Below are positions 33,779 to 46,678 of a stretch of DNA of 64,000 nt, piece by piece. The notes beneath the pieces are model-generated. The model was not told where the DNA came from. It worked only from the letters and a program-made list of their open reading frames with translations, and did not search any database. Numbering within the stretch: the stretch's first letter is position 1; each line of letters opens with the position of its first letter. Both the position numbers and the translations under genes were made by a program. Origin of the DNA: Rhizomys pruinosus (lineage: Eukaryota > Chordata > Mammalia > Rodentia > Spalacidae); the NCBI GenBank assembly GCA_009823505.1, contig VZQC01011939.1, forward strand, positions 3,496,148 through 3,560,147, read 5' to 3'.

Positions 33779-35820
33779 TTACGAGGGTAGAATCAGAAAA
33801 AAACCCTGTTTCTGGGAAGAGCATACATGAGACTTTGAGCTTGTGTTTCTTGCAGCAGTACATGTGCTTGGGGAAATTATTATGCCTAAATGAAACTGCT
33901 CTCTCAGTGAACACATGGGGCCCTGGAAAGCTTGGGAACATATGAAACTGAGGTAGCTTGCTGTCTCTAAGCAGCCCTTTCCTGTCTGACAGAGGCCTGA
34001 GAGGCATTGTAGATAAAGGGCATGTCATTAACACAATTCTGTCTTCACGGCTTCCTTCCTGTTGTTTCAGAACCTGCTTCACCATAACACCCCAGTGGGA
34101 CGAAAAGGGTCTCCATGGGCAGGATGTGAATCACAAACATTCCAAAGGCTGCAGCAGAGTTTTAAAAATAAAAAGGATAAATGATACAGGAAATAAGGGA
34201 AGAAATCTTTTCTTTAACAAATAAATGCCTCTCACACACAGACGTGTACACACACACACACACACACACTGTCTATTATAAATGTACAGAGCTTAGTGTG
34301 AAGTTTGGATAAATGTGAAAATTACCTAAAATCACTCAAAGCTGAAAGTCATTCAGGAGGGCTCAGGCACACAGGGTGTGGGGAGGCACTGTAAGGATCA
34401 TAGACAGTGATCATTTCAATACAAGATGTCTGGATGGATTCTAGCCTTTCTGTTTGGGAAGCCAGGATCCTGCATATGCTGACAGCTGAGATATCCTAAG
34501 TGTATTTTCAGCTCTTAAGAGGAGGAGCTTCCGGAACCACAGTCTAAAGACGTGGCCATGTCTGGGATGGCTGCTTCCCACGATAGCTGTACCAGTAATG
34601 TCGATGTGCCGAGTCTGTACTAAGCAAGCAAATTGTGAATGTGCTTTTTGTTTTTTTTTCCCCAAATACTTTTTAAAAATATGCAATTTGGTTTAGCAAT
34701 GGGTGTGTCTTTTGCCTTTAAAAGATCCAGGAAAGATGTGTGGTGGGCTGCCAGTGCCAGAACTCAAGCCCTGCTCTCGCCAGCAGGCACACAGACACGG
34801 CTGTGGTGCAAACAACAGGACTGGATGTGGGCAGAGCACACCGGCCATCTATGCCTTGTGTTTCTACTTACTTCTCAGACACCCTGGAGACAAACAGGAA
34901 ATCACAGGCTGTCTCCTGTGGCCACAGAAAATCCAGCTTGTTCAGGAGTTACTGTGGAGATTCAGGAAGGAAAAAAAAAATTGCGGAATTAACGGTGTAT
35001 CTTTACCATGGGGATATTTTCATTGTTCTGTGCTCGCTCTTAATTCTCTTGCTGCAGTGTTCCTAGGCTCATCAATGAGCGGATGCCCCCATTTAAACAC
35101 GGAGCAGCTACACGAGTGATCACCAAGGAACGCCTTTCTTTTGGTGCTTTTATAGCAAACTCTGGATGGTGCCTGGTGTGACCTTGAGCGTCCTCCACCA
35201 GCTTTGGATATAAGCCTCTTTGTCAGTGCTGCGCAGAGCAAAAGGAGAGGCTTTTGGAGTGTGTGCTGCTTCTCATCTGAAATCATCTCCCTGCCTCATG
35301 ATGGCTTCAGATGGCATTTTTCAGCACTAAGGCTCAGTGACAACTGGGCTGCCACAGTGATTAGCATTCAAAGCCACCCAGAGCTGCAGCTGAGCTCCAG
35401 CTGCTAGCAGGCTTGAAAGGATCCAGCGCCTTGCAACCTGCTCAGGCGGAGGCATTTTGGAGACCGGCATTCCATGACCAAATCCTCCTAATGCAGAGCT
35501 AATTTGCTGTGATGATGAATGCCACAATCAGACGGCCTTTCAGCCTGATGCTCTCCAGTTTGCATCCAAGAAAACCCAGAGGGGCTGGGATGCATTTAGG
35601 GACAGGCTGCTGAGTGACAGGATGTGCACTTACCCTCAGTCAGCACCTTGGACAGTGCAGACCTGGCCCTTAGGTTCCGGAGACTTGTTTTGGTGTGCCA
35701 GGAGTGGGGAATAGCTCTGGGCAGTGAAAGGGGATAGACAAGCTGGGGTAGAAGCCACTGTCACTGTGTACCAAGTGTGGCTTGTCCTTGTGGAGAGCGA
35801 AGGGTGGAAACATTATGAGG
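33779..35820. other. Unique stretch, possible conserved non-coding segment
   Basis: No gene called. A short (CA)n lies at 34245-34270. The part at about 35270-35570 is repeat-free and holds tightly spaced E-box cagctg pairs (gctgcagctgagctccagctgctag), ctaatttgctg and a gatgatgaatgcc segment. This is compatible with a regulatory element but unproven. Overlapping 67-138 codon frames around 34.6-35.5 kb have no domain. Confidence 0.3.
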
Positions 35821-36119
35821 GGAGGAGGATGTGACTCAGCTGGTAAAGCACTTGCCGTGCAAACAAGAAGACCCAAGTTCCATTCTCAGGGCTCATGACA
35901 AAAGCGGAGTGTGGTGGCGTGCATGTGGACTCCCAGCACGGGGGAGGTAGAGACGTCTGGGGCTCACAGTCTGGCCAGTTTAGGCAAACCAGGAAGCCCA
36001 AGGCTGAATAATGACACGCACAGCTTCTGAGGAACAATAGCCAAGGTTAACCTCTGAACTTCATACAATACACATGTACACACATGTACATGAATAAACA
36101 CACGCACATACACACAAGG
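35821..36119 (+). mobile_element. Composite tRNA-7SL SINE
   Basis: ggaggaggatgtgactcagctggtaaagcacttgccgtgcaaac head, caagttccattctcagggctcatgacaaaagcggagtgtggtggcgtgcatg centre, and cctctgaacttc with a CA-rich tail. Confidence 0.78.
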
Positions 36120-36958
36120 AAGGAAGGAATTAGGAAGGAGGGAAAATAAGAAAAGAAAGAACGATTCTCTAGAGCCTCAAACAAACCTCTGTCAAGCTGG
36201 TCATGTAGCCTGACATTGAAATTCTAGCCTTTGACCTTTAAAGTGGCTCCAAGGGGGGTTTAGGCCTCCCCACCTGAAGGCCTGGAGTAGCAAGGCACTC
36301 AGAGGGTGACAGTGTGCCGACAAGCTGTCAACCTGCTTTCAAGGGCTGAAACGGCAGCCAACGATGCAGGAAGGCAGGGTGTCTGCCTCCCAGACAAGGA
36401 CAGCTGGGGCCTATGGCACACGGTCCGTCCACCTGGGAGTCCCTGCACCAGACAGCAGCTCACTGTCACTCTGAGACACGGGTCCATCTGGTACCACGTC
36501 TTCTGGTTACCAGGATTTCCAAGTTTGAATTTTAATACACTTTGCTTTTTGCTTTTCCTCATTCAAACTCCAGCTGAGCCTATGGGTTTGAGAGTTAGTC
36601 AGAGAAGCTGCTAGAGATAGGGAGCAGCAGCTTCTGACTAGGGCAAGAACTGGGTCACTTGGTGCCACCTCACAGATTATCTGGGTGGGTGCAATGGCAG
36701 GTAGCTGTGGTTCGCTGCCACCTCTGTAGCACAGGTGGAGGAGGGTTAGGTGTAGCAGGTACCTCCCTAGGCCCTAAAGGGGAGGTGCGATATGGTGAGG
36801 TAGTCAGGACTGAGGAATAGAATGGTCTCCAACTCACTGTCTCTTTTTCCAGCTTCCACAGATGTCCCACAGGAAGAAAACTTCGGGTAAAAATAAGATT
36901 GAAAACTCTGGGGTAGATAATACCAAGCTGTTTCCTTCTACAGCGTGGTCCTTAAAAG
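36120..36958. other. Unique non-coding stretch
   Basis: No repeat or gene recognised. Both strands carry a frame of about 90-100 codons at 36299-36614, mutually overlapping and domain-free. Confidence 0.45.
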
Positions 36959-36998
<40 letters not shown>

Positions 36999-37079
36999 CT
37001 GTGCATGTGGTTGAGTGTGGAGTGACCTGTGTGTGTGTGTCTCTGTGTGTGTGCGTCTGTGTGTGTGTGTGTGTGTGTT
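36959..37079. repeat. (GT)n microsatellite, interrupted
   Basis: Two GT blocks (36959-36997 and 37030-37078) separated by cctgtgcatgtggttgagtgtgg. It sits at the tail side of the minus-strand composite SINE that follows. Confidence 0.95.
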
Positions 37080-37383
37080 CCTGCATGCACATGTGGCTAC
37101 GTTGGATGGGCACTGCTCTGGAGGAGGACAACTCCAGGGTCAGTCCTCTGGCATATTCCACTTTTTGTGTGAGGTACTACTGTCCTTGTCCTGGAAGTTC
37201 ACAGTGTAGGCCAGGCCAGCTGGACTTGCAGGGATCTGCTGGGCTCAGCCTCCTACCTTGCCATTTCTGAGCTTACAGGCACTTTCTGCTTCGCTTGGCT
37301 CTCTACCTGGGCTCTGGTGCTCTGACTAAGGTCCTCATGACTACGAGGCAAACGCTTCGCTGACTGAGCAATCTCTTTGGCCC
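37080..37383 (-). mobile_element. Composite tRNA-7SL SINE, minus strand
   Basis: ggaggacaactccagggtcagtcctc, a B1-like block (gtcctggaagttcacagtgtaggccaggcc ... agcttacaggcac), and ggctctctacctgggctctggtgctctg then gaggcaaacgcttcgctgactgagcaatctctttggccc, the complement of the B2-like head. Confidence 0.78.
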
Positions 37384-38866
37384 ATCTTAAAGGTTTTAAT
37401 AAGGGACTGCAGAGCACAACAATCCGGGGGGTGACCCTCATCTATGGTGCTCAAAGCCCTTCACCATGGTTCCTTCTCATGGGCATGATGACCCTCAACA
37501 TTGGGTGTGTTCTTGTCATTGAGGCTGCACGACCAAGGAGGTGCTGATAATCCTGGATCAAGTGAGGGTGCAGCACCTTCTGCTGACTGTGGTTAGCAGA
37601 GGGGAAAGTCTCCTGTAGCAAACTACTCTCCAAAACCTCTTCTGTAAACATCAGTGCTTCCTTATCTGACTTCCTTCCCTTCCTTCTTTCCTTTTTTGTT
37701 TATTTTTCTTCCCTTTGTTTCCCAATTCCATTCTTGAACAGGAGAAATTTAAGCACATACAAACATCAATGGTTTTATCCCCAGTGAGGCTGGTAAGCTC
37801 TATAGCACTTTAAACCAGGGGACAAGATTAATGAATCCAATACCCACAGCTGTAGATATAAACCCCAGATCTGAAGGAAGCAGGAATAAAAACAAATGTT
37901 TCTGGGTGCTTATACCTCAGAACACTGTGAATGTTGGAACAGTCACAGAGGAAAGAGAATTAGTTGCCTGAGTCCCATTAGTCCAAGCAGGCTGTAGGTA
38001 AGACTTCTTTCAACTCTCAGCCAGTTGCCAGGGAAGTAACTAGGTTTATCACACTGTTGCCTTCCTCCCCGAATTTCTTTCAGAAGGTGGGAGGCAGGAC
38101 ACCCGGCCCAATGGTGTTGCAGGTCCTCACCCTCTCCACAGTTGGATAAGAGGAACAAAACAGTGTTCAGAGGAAGGATGAGCCATTAGACATGAAGACT
38201 GTGACCATGTGGGTATTCTTCACAGAGCTGAGGCTTGAGGCCTGGGTGTGTGCCCACTGGTATCTCTACTCTTCAAACTCTGTCTACTTCCACATCTCTG
38301 GCTTCCTTGCATCTCATCTCTCTCCTGGACTCCTGCTGCCCCATACTGTTATTCATCACTACTGTCTCCATGCCTGCCTTCAAACAAGGGATAAGAAGCT
38401 CAGGATCTGACAAGAGGGCACTCTCCTCTCTCACTTCCTTCCCTCTCTGACTGTTGTTTCTCATCCCTTCATGTGGGTGAGATGGGTCATTCTGAGAAGG
38501 AGACCAAAGGAGAGGAGACAGGTTCAAGGGTTCAGCCCTGATGAATGAGGTGGCAGGACAGCCTGGCGTCTTCCAGGGCATTGGCTTGGTCCTTGATCCT
38601 TCTCCCATCCTACCCCATCTTTGTTTGTGTTGGGAATATGCTTCTGCTTCATCTAGAGTTTCTGGCCTGTTTTTCAAACTCAGCAAGGGCAGCCATTGCT
38701 AATGTCAATAAGAAAATTGAATTTACATTTTAGCTTTCCATCTACTACAGAAAATTGGGTAATTTGGAATGGAATCAATACTGACCTTGCAAAATATGGT
38801 TAGGAGTATCTGGAAGCCTCCTGCCTAAAGAACCCAGACTATTGCCAATTCTGAAAAAATAGAATT
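37384..38866. other. Unique non-coding stretch
   Basis: No gene or interspersed repeat recognised. A 137-codon minus-strand frame at 38273-38686 lacks domains. Confidence 0.5.
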
Positions 38867-39110
38867 CTTTTTTATAAATTTTATTTATTTTTGTATGTGT
38901 ATGAATGTACTGTCTGCATGTAGGTTTGTACACCCGTGTCGTGCAATGCCTCAGAGGTCAGAAGAGAGTCTCGGATTCCCCTGGAACTGGAGTTCTCCTG
39001 GAATTGGAGTTACAGGCGGTTCTTAGTCACCATGTGGGTGCTGGGGATCGAACTCGGGTCCTCTGCAAGAGCAGTCGGTGCTCTTAACCGCTAGGCTATC
39101 TCTCCAGCCC
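38867..39110 (-). mobile_element. B2 SINE with 17-bp duplication and intact TSD, minus strand
   Basis: ataaattttatttatttttgtatgtgtatgaatgtactgtctgc ... ctggaactggagttctcctggaattggag ... gctaggctatctctccagccc. A perfect 11-bp target duplication aaaatagaatt lies at 38856-38866 and 39111-39121. Confidence 0.97.
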
Positions 39111-39299
39111 AAAATAGAATTATTTTAATAATCACATCACAAACCATAATCTTGCTAATTTGTTTTGTATATGAATCTAACTGCATGAAGACGTTCCCTT
39201 CTCAGACCCTAGATCCCCACGTCATCATGCTGAGTGTTTTCCTCTCAGTCTCCTAATTCTTCAAAGGTTCCAGATACACAGCTAGGCTTCTGATGTGAG

Positions 39300-39620
39300 C
39301 GAAGAAGGAGGCAGAAAATAGTGAGAGTGGGGAGGGAGGGATTAATGGTGGAGGGAGTGAGGGGAGAGGGAAGGGAGTAATGAGAGAGGAAAGGGTTATG
39401 AGGGAGGGATGGAAGGAGAGAGGGATGGGAAAGAAAGGAAAGAGAATGATGGGGAAGGAGAGATGGGGGAGAGGTAAAGAGGAAGGAGAGAGGAAGAGGG
39501 GAAAGAGAGAGAAAGTGAGGGGGAGATGTGAGTCATAGAGGAGGGAAGGAGGACATGGTGGGGAGGGAGTGACAGGGGAGGGAGGGAGAGTGAGGGAGAG
39601 AGCACTAAAGGGAGGGAAGG
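39300..39620. repeat. Purine-rich (GGGA/GAGG)n tract
   Basis: About 320 bases strongly enriched for A/G on the plus strand (gggagggaggg, gagagaggaagag). The minus-strand Pro/Ser-rich frame is an artefact. Confidence 0.9.
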
Positions 39621-42219
39621 AGTCTGAGAACTTCAAGGTCTAAGGTAGAGGCTGCCAGGAGAAGAACCTTCAGAGGTCCTCAGACAATGCTGACAAGGGG
39701 AAAGGGCAGCATAGACATGCTCAGACTCTAGGTAGAGTGTACGAAGGGATGGATTGGAGGAATGAAAGCTAGAACTGAAAACACCGGCGGAGTCCAGGAG
39801 AGCTGGCAATGGTGCGGGTGGGAACATGGTAGAGTTGACAGTGGAAGGAGGAAATGGACCCTCCTGTGAGCCCAGGAGTGTCTCTGCAGAGGTGCCCATG
39901 CACCCTCCAGAGGTGTCAGTCTTACAGAGTAAATAAACGTGCAGGTCTTCAGTGATTGGAGGAGAAAGGGATGGCCAAGCCTCACACTGAGCTGGAGGGC
40001 TGCATAAAAGAAGAAGCTTCTTTGCACAGAGACGCTGTGCAGAGAGACGCAGAGCCTGAATCCCAGATGAGATTGGGGGGAAAGCAGCTTGGTGCAGATT
40101 CTTCCCCAGGAGGTGGGAGTTCAGTGCAGAAGAATTCAGGTGGCTCAGGTGGGGACCAGCGTGCAGGTAAGAAGCAGTAGGAGTGAAGAGCTGAAACAGA
40201 GAGGGGGAAATAGAAAGGTGCTTCGAAAAGTCAGCAGCAATGTCAGTGGTGGTTGGAGTCGTCGAGATTGATGGAAAGCTGCCTGTGAACTGGAAATTAG
40301 GCGCTCAGCTCATGAGCCCAGGTCCTCTGGACTGCACTGCACTGCACTGCATGGTGGGTGAGGCAGGATACAGAGTGAGGGCTGGGAGGTTGCTTTTTGA
40401 AGGGATTCGGTGAGAAAGAGCTGGCATCTGGGGTTGGCCTGAAAGAAAATGGGTCTGAAGAGGAAAGAGTGGGAAGAGGACAGTAAAGAGAGAAGACGCG
40501 GGGAGGCTAAAGGTTCAGGGAACTAAGAAGTGCTGAAGAATGGGGCTTGGCAGGATGACGCATGGAACAGTGCAAGTAAGAGCCAGGACAGTCAAGGTCA
40601 CAGCCCAAGGGTAAGATGAGCCAGACAGGGCTGGCCTAGCATCATTCTGAGTGCCATCAGCTGTAGAAATCTTCCTATGACAAGCTCTCAGTGGAGGCTG
40701 AGGAGCATTCTGTGTGAGACTGTGTTCTGGTCGCTCCTTGGGATTTATCCTGGGAAGACTAGCGCCTCATTAGACCCAGAGAAGGAAGAAACCCTTCTAA
40801 ATTCTTCCAAATCCTAGGCTCCTAAGCCCCAAGGTTTGGAACCCATTCACCCCTCCACTGGATGAGCTACTTTGCCTGAAAAACACTAAATATAAGATTG
40901 ATTAACTTAGTGTCTTAACTGTTAAAGTAGACCTTGTTGGGGTCTGAAGCCAATGAGGTGTTGATTGTCGGCCTGGAGAGTAAGCCTAGAGTCATCCACA
41001 CCTAGAACAGAGGACAGTTTGCTCCTGTGTGAGGGCTGCATATGCCATAAACACTGAGCATCTCAAATGTCTAAGGAAGACACCTCCTTGTCCTGCTGAA
41101 GGCAGCTTAGAGTCTCGACGGCACCCAAGCTTCTTGTGACAGCTGCGACTCATCAGCAGTGAGGAAACAACCCTGACTTCAAAAGTCTTAGCATGGGACA
41201 GAGATCTTTTAAAAGTTCTGTTTTAAAACACGAGGTATGTAAGAGAAAAAAACCAGTTCTGTCTGTAAATGCTTCCCCTTTCTGGAGGCCCCTCCTGTGT
41301 GAGCCACGGCAGTAGAGCTACTGGATGTGCCCCTCGAGTCACCCCGGGACAGCACCTAGTTAGGCATGAAGATAACCAGACTGTTGTGTCTTGGAGTCAG
41401 GTCTTGAAGCAGGCCTGAGAATTCTAAAACCTCACATTTTCCACCATGATCTTGGATTTCTGAACTCCATTGCACATTGAATAGAACGTGCTGGACACCG
41501 TGTGCCGGTGTTGATAGTCTCATACTTGTCACGTGGAGGCTGCCAGTGTGCTTCATCGACTTTCCAGTTGAAGAAGTCTGTTTCAGTCCTTTCTCCACAG
41601 AGCGCTGACTATTATCAGAGTGCTGTTTTCAGGTGATGAGCGGTTCACAACCTTGTCTGCGCAGCCTGGTTCTCAGCTTTGTCCCTCTGACCCTCATTTT
41701 GCTCATAGGTGGAAAGAAGATGACACCCAAACCTTCACAGTGACCAAAGGGGGAAAACTCCATCACTCAGCAGCGTGCTGTGCAAGGGGGACAGGCAAAG
41801 CCTAAGAAGCTGTTATTATCACTTCAAGTGGGTACTCTTTAGAATAAAGCCAATTTCTAAAATGCATGTGAAACCTCTCAAATCAAAAATCAAATTTGGC
41901 ATAGCTGAGCTGGGATACCATCCCCGGAGGAGGACACGACTACATTTTGGCTCAAGGACCCAGGGACAGGCCTTCTGGAATGGGTTTGTATTTTCGCGGC
42001 TGCCTACATTCTCAGCTCCATCTGGAAGTGCCTGCTGAGGACTTGTGCTCTCCCTCAGGAGCTGAATGGTATGACAGGATACCCTGCCCAGCATGGCAGG
42101 GAGAGAAAAGGATAGAAGAGTCAGCGGGCTCCCAGATTGGTCCTCAGAGGATAAGACCAAAGAGTGTGGGGTAGGAGTAATTGAATGCATTATATACACA
42201 TATGAAACTGTCAAGGAAC

Positions 42220-42223
<4 letters not shown>
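39621..42223. other. Unique non-coding stretch
   Basis: About 2.6 kb without a recognisable gene or interspersed repeat. A short ctgcactgcactgcactgcat pentamer repeat lies near 40332-40352. Confidence 0.5.

Positions 42224-42311
<88 letters not shown>
42224..42311. repeat. (GA)n microsatellite
   Basis: About 87 bases of GA with one aaaga interruption. Arg-Glu frames through it are artefacts. Confidence 0.97.
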
Positions 42312-42315
<4 letters not shown>

Positions 42316-42712
42316 GTACTAAGTTACCAAATGAGAATAAACACCACCTCTAAGGTCCTTTTCTTCCTCATGCAAGTGCAGAAAGTAAACACTTAATTTA
42401 AAAGCCAAATGTAGATTAGATGTGTAATCCCATGGTCACCCAGGAGCACAGTGCTGCTTCCTTCCTGTCTGTCTCTAAGTCAGTGAGAGGGGTGAGGAAG
42501 CATTCTTGCCCCAAACACTGGAACCTTAGGGGCAACAGTTTCCCAGCTTGGGAAAGGTTGGAGGTTTGCAGAAGATCCAGGGTCAGAGCAGCATGTGGAG
42601 AAAGCTGCTGAAGTAGTCAGGGCTGAGGTCTCGGGAGATACCGAGGAGGAAAAAAAGTATTTTAACTAGACTTTGTTAAGGGTTTTATCAAAAAATGAAA
42701 GAAAACATGTTT

Positions 42713-43019
42713 TGAAGAGCTAGAGAGATGGATCAGTCAGTAAAAGATTTGCTTCATGCATAAGGACCTGGGTTTGGATTCCCAAAACACACACGTGAGG
42801 AGCCTGGGACAGTGATGTGAGCATAATCCCAGCAATAGCATGATGGTTGGTGGAGATGGCTGGATCCCTGGAAGCTGGCAGGCTGGCTAGACTGACCTAC
42901 TTGGCAAAGTTCCAGGCCAGTAAGACACCATGTCTCAAACAAAAGGTGCCTGAGGACCAACATTTCAGTTGTCCTCTGACTTCAGCATTTGTATACACAA
43001 AGGGACATACACACACACA

Positions 43020-43061
<42 letters not shown>

Positions 43062-43064
43062 CAC
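42713..43064 (+). mobile_element. Composite tRNA-7SL SINE with (CA)n tail
   Basis: Head agagctagagagatggatcagtcagtaaaagatttgcttcatgc, then ggtttggattcccaaaacacac, a B1-like block with catgtctcaaac, then tgtcctctgacttcagc. The tail is a CA microsatellite at 43009-43064. Confidence 0.8.
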
Positions 43065-44994
43065 CACAAACAAACAGTTTTCTTTTCTGTTTTTTTTTTT
43101 TTTTTTCCAACGGTTTGGGAGGAGATTCCAAGATTTCATTCAAGTCCATTTGTACACAATATAATTTTGATCAAGTTACAATTAGCTCTGCAAACTGCAC
43201 ATTCTTCAGAAAACCTAGGAAGCAGGCAGCCAATTTACATAACTGCAGTGCTTTGCTTAACAGAAGCACAGGAATCAGAGGCCCTTTCATAGCACACCAC
43301 ACAAGCAGGTCAGTGCAGCCGCCCTCTAACAGTGCAAGGGTAGCTCTCAGCTTCTAAGAGTGCATCTTAGCTAGGATAATGCACATGAAAGCCATTTCAA
43401 GTGGAAAATGGCTGCTACCCATGTCAGGCATAGTTCAGTGCTGCCTCATCAGTTTCATAAGGAGACAGGCAGTTCATAATTTTACCAAGTAATTAAGCAA
43501 ACTCGAATGTCTGTAGACTAGACTTTTGCCAAGGCATTTAGTGACACTATCCTTACTGTACTCACAAGTTTTTCTGCTGCTTTTGAGGGGAGCAGCAGGG
43601 GGAGAGGGGCGCACTGGATGGACCACTGCCACTTAATTCTATTCCACTGCTCATGAGGAGCAGATGCTGATCTCTATATTTTTGCTATTGAAACCAGTGG
43701 CCAATGAGAAGTTCTGATGACATATGTGTTAAGCGCACGAGAAAGGACACCAGATGAAAATAGAGAGATGTATGCTACATGAATATTCCATGAAGCCAAA
43801 CACCACTCTCCCTTCTGACACTTCTACCTGCTTCATTACAGGGTACAGACACTTGGCTTTTATCTCATTTAGTTTAAAAGAAAATATCTGTTGTCACAGA
43901 AATATGTTTTCATGCCGACATTGTTAGCGTGCCAGCTAGTCTGTCGGTTTCACAAACAACAGCTAGTTCCTCTCTAACGAATAGATCTGCTTTGCGTCTC
44001 TGCACATGCACAGACAAGCAGGTCCCCAGAGCCAGCCTCTCCAGAGGCACCCACATTGCAGACTAGAAAGGCTAACACCACACAGGCCTGTGAGGACTCC
44101 ACACCCAGCTTTTGTCCTGACCTAGGGTCTTCGGCCCTCTACTCTGTATACTGCAGCCCATCTCCTCCTGGGAGACAGAGCTTACCTTTCTATAACCGTT
44201 CCCAAACACCACATTGCTCCACAATGCACCAGGCCCTGATCATACTTCCCAGAAAGGGGGCTTTGGAGCATGACCAGGGAGATAAACCTTACATATGCAA
44301 CAGCCCGTGCCAGGCAGATTGAAAGAGAAAAAAGCCTCTGATTTCTTGCCATTGTTTCCTATTAAAAAGTCTGCAAGGAAGGGTTTGGCAGATTCACGGG
44401 GAGCTGTGAAACAGTGTGTTTGGCACAGAGTCACCTCAGCAGTAATTTGCATGTTCCAGGCTGTCATTCCCAGGCTGTGCTTGACAAGACCTGCCGGGGC
44501 CTATCGGAAATGTGCACAGCCACATCACGCCTTTCTCCTCTGTGCTTCGTGTCCAAGAGTAGAGGGCTTGAGCAAGAGCTGCTCACTGTTCTGAGTCAAA
44601 CTGGGATTGATCTTAGAACTGTTTTCTCAGTGAGGCTCTGCTGTCAGCTCATCATCCCCACGGAGATGCCCATGCATGCATATGCACACACATCCATCTA
44701 TATATACACACACATATACATACACATGATGCATAAGTACCTGTAAACTTAGGTATGCACATGAAACTAGGTATGTGGGCACTGAGATTAACATGAAGGA
44801 TCAAATGAATAAACAACTGGTGACATGATCCCTTTGTCAGTAGGCACATAGCAGGTGGACCTGGGCCTCTGTACCCTAAAGGGCCTGTATGTAGTGCTGA
44901 AGGACAGTAAGGCATAACAATCTGCACTAACACCTGGAAAACCTCCTCCAGTATGTGTATGTGTACTGTGGTCTTAGATCTGTTGTAAGGTCCT
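43065..44994. other. Unique stretch
   Basis: No gene. A 19-T run lies near 43090. The segment 43360-43600 is repeat-free with a taccaagtaattaagcaaactcg homeodomain-like core. Frames near 44.0-44.75 kb are short and domain-free. Confidence 0.4.
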
Positions 44995-45990
44995 TGAGAC
45001 AAGGACACATTAAAAGCCATGTGCCTGCAATGTCAATTGCACATGAAAGTGAGCAGGAGCTGGAATGCCCAGGTCAATGACATCTGGAGGAGTGCTGACC
45101 CTCGCATGGACCGGCAACGGGGCAAGCCACTATGATCAAGAGACTATCCCCAATGGTGCAACAGTGGCACTTATACTTTGGGGATAACCAACAGAAATGT
45201 CCACTCAATAGGAGGGAATTTGTGCCTGGCACCATAAACCTAACCAACTGCCTATGCCTGGGGAGATCACAGACCTGAAAGGAGAGCCTACTATTGCTAT
45301 TTCTCAAAACCAATATAATTTTAACTGTATTCCGAATATGTACCCATATATCCACAGATACATGTAGCTCTCCCCCCTCATCAAATAAGCTTATTTTTGC
45401 AGCAGGAGACTATAACAGAGATCCACAACTGGTTAACGTGCAGAGAATAAGTGGCTGTGAGGTGCCCAGCCCCACCTGATACATCTACAAGATAATTCCT
45501 ACTCTTAATGCTGAGCGAGCAGAAAGATTATAAGAGCCAGAAGAACATGGCACCCACTGCTGGATAGTGTCTTCTAGACATGGCAGGGAAGCTGCACCCA
45601 TGAAATCTCAACATGCTGGCCTAAATGATACCTGCACGAAGACAACACCAGTAGACATGCTAATGAGGACAGGAGATTTTATAAGAGTCCCACTCCCATC
45701 ATCAGTGGCTGCTGAGAGAGGGAGGCTCAGTTTTTCTCTAGGGCTGAGATCCCTGATGTGTTATACAAACCCAAGTGGTCAACTCTTAACACATGCACAT
45801 AAGAACAACAATAAATGGGCTTAGAAGTATTTTGTGTGTGTGTGTGTGTAACAATAATAATTTTAGAGGAAGAGGTCATGCACTTGAGATGGATGAAGAA
45901 CACAGAAAAAGTTGTAGCATGGAAAAGTATGGGTGTAAATGATGCAAATACAGCACTCATGTATGAAATTCTCAAAAAAAATGAAAAAAA
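44995..45990 (+). mobile_element. Old L1 3'UTR (Lx-like)
   Basis: caggagactataacagagatccacaactggttaacgtgcagagaataagtggctgtgaggtgcccagcccc, then ggcagggaagctgcacccatgaaatctcaacatgctggcc, gctgctgagagagggaggctcag and gtggtcaactcttaacacatgcacataagaacaacaataaatgggc. A GT run and gtaacaataataattttagaggaagaggtcatgcacttgag follow, then an A-rich end. This is the order I know from murine Lx-type L1 3'UTRs. No ORF2 is present, so it is 5' truncated. The left boundary is approximate. Confidence 0.8.
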
Positions 45991-46010
45991 TTAAATGTAA
46001 AAGAATGAAG

Positions 46011-46151
46011 TCCTGGGCATGGTGGCACATGACTTTAATCCCAGCACCCAGGAGGAAGATTTCTGTGAGTTCAAGGCCATCCTGGTCTACATAGTGAGTT
46101 CTAGGCCAGCTAGGGCTACAGGGAGACCTTGTCTCAAAAGGAAAAGAAAAG
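46011..46151 (+). mobile_element. B1 SINE
   Basis: cctgggcatggtggcacatgactttaatcccagcaccc ... ctggtctacatagtgagttc ... accttgtctcaaaaggaaaag. An 8-bp flank gaatgaag (46003-46010 and 46152-46159) is a plausible target duplication. It landed next to the L1 A-rich end. Confidence 0.94.
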
Positions 46152-46159
46152 GAATGAAG

Positions 46160-46678
46160 AGGACTTCCTCCCGCATATGTACCTTTCCTGGAGATGCTAG
46201 CCATGCAAAGAAGCATGTAAGCAAAAGACGCCAGTCGGGTGATATCTGACCTGTAAACCTCGCTCTGCTCCCCACCATGGCCAGCGGAGAGATTGCTGCT
46301 CCAGCACACGCTGCTGGGCCTTCAGAGGACGTGCCTGTCCAGCTGACACCATTGGATTCTCCACCTTAGTAAGTTGCAATACACCTTACATCTCACATAC
46401 AATTGCTGGGTGCATTCTTTGAGCTCTTGTTGACCAACCTCACTGTTTCACATAACCAAACTGTGACTATGACAATCAGTGTTCAGAAAAGCAACATATG
46501 AGCAACTGACAAATTGGTGCAAAAATCTGCAGATTGCTCTAGCGATTGGCAAGTGCAGGACCATGGAGAGCTCCCCAGGCCTGCTGATGAGGAGAGCAGC
46601 TGCGTCTTTACCCAGAGGGCTCTTCAATGAAGTCTAGGGGCTGTTTAGGATGGTGGTCATGGGGCGGAGGGAAGAGAT
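46160..46678. other. Unique non-coding stretch
   Basis: No gene or repeat recognised. Confidence 0.5.

Noticed and set aside
33282..34085. Longest open frame in the window (267 codons, minus strand)
   Set aside because: Most of it is His/Thr/Cys/Ala low-complexity translation of the degenerate GT tract; there is no domain, and all three frames of the tract are open.
34639..35119. Overlapping 108-138 codon frames in three plus-strand phases
   Set aside because: No domain, no consistent splice sites, and the same bases are open in all three phases, indicating a random scarcity of stops.
39253..39636. Pro/Ser/Leu-rich 127-codon frame, minus strand
   Set aside because: Direct translation of the purine-rich GGGA tract.
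46263..46368. Small frame starting atggccagcggagagattgctg
   Set aside because: About 30 codons with a reasonable start context, but no similarity I recognise and no splice context; not enough to call.
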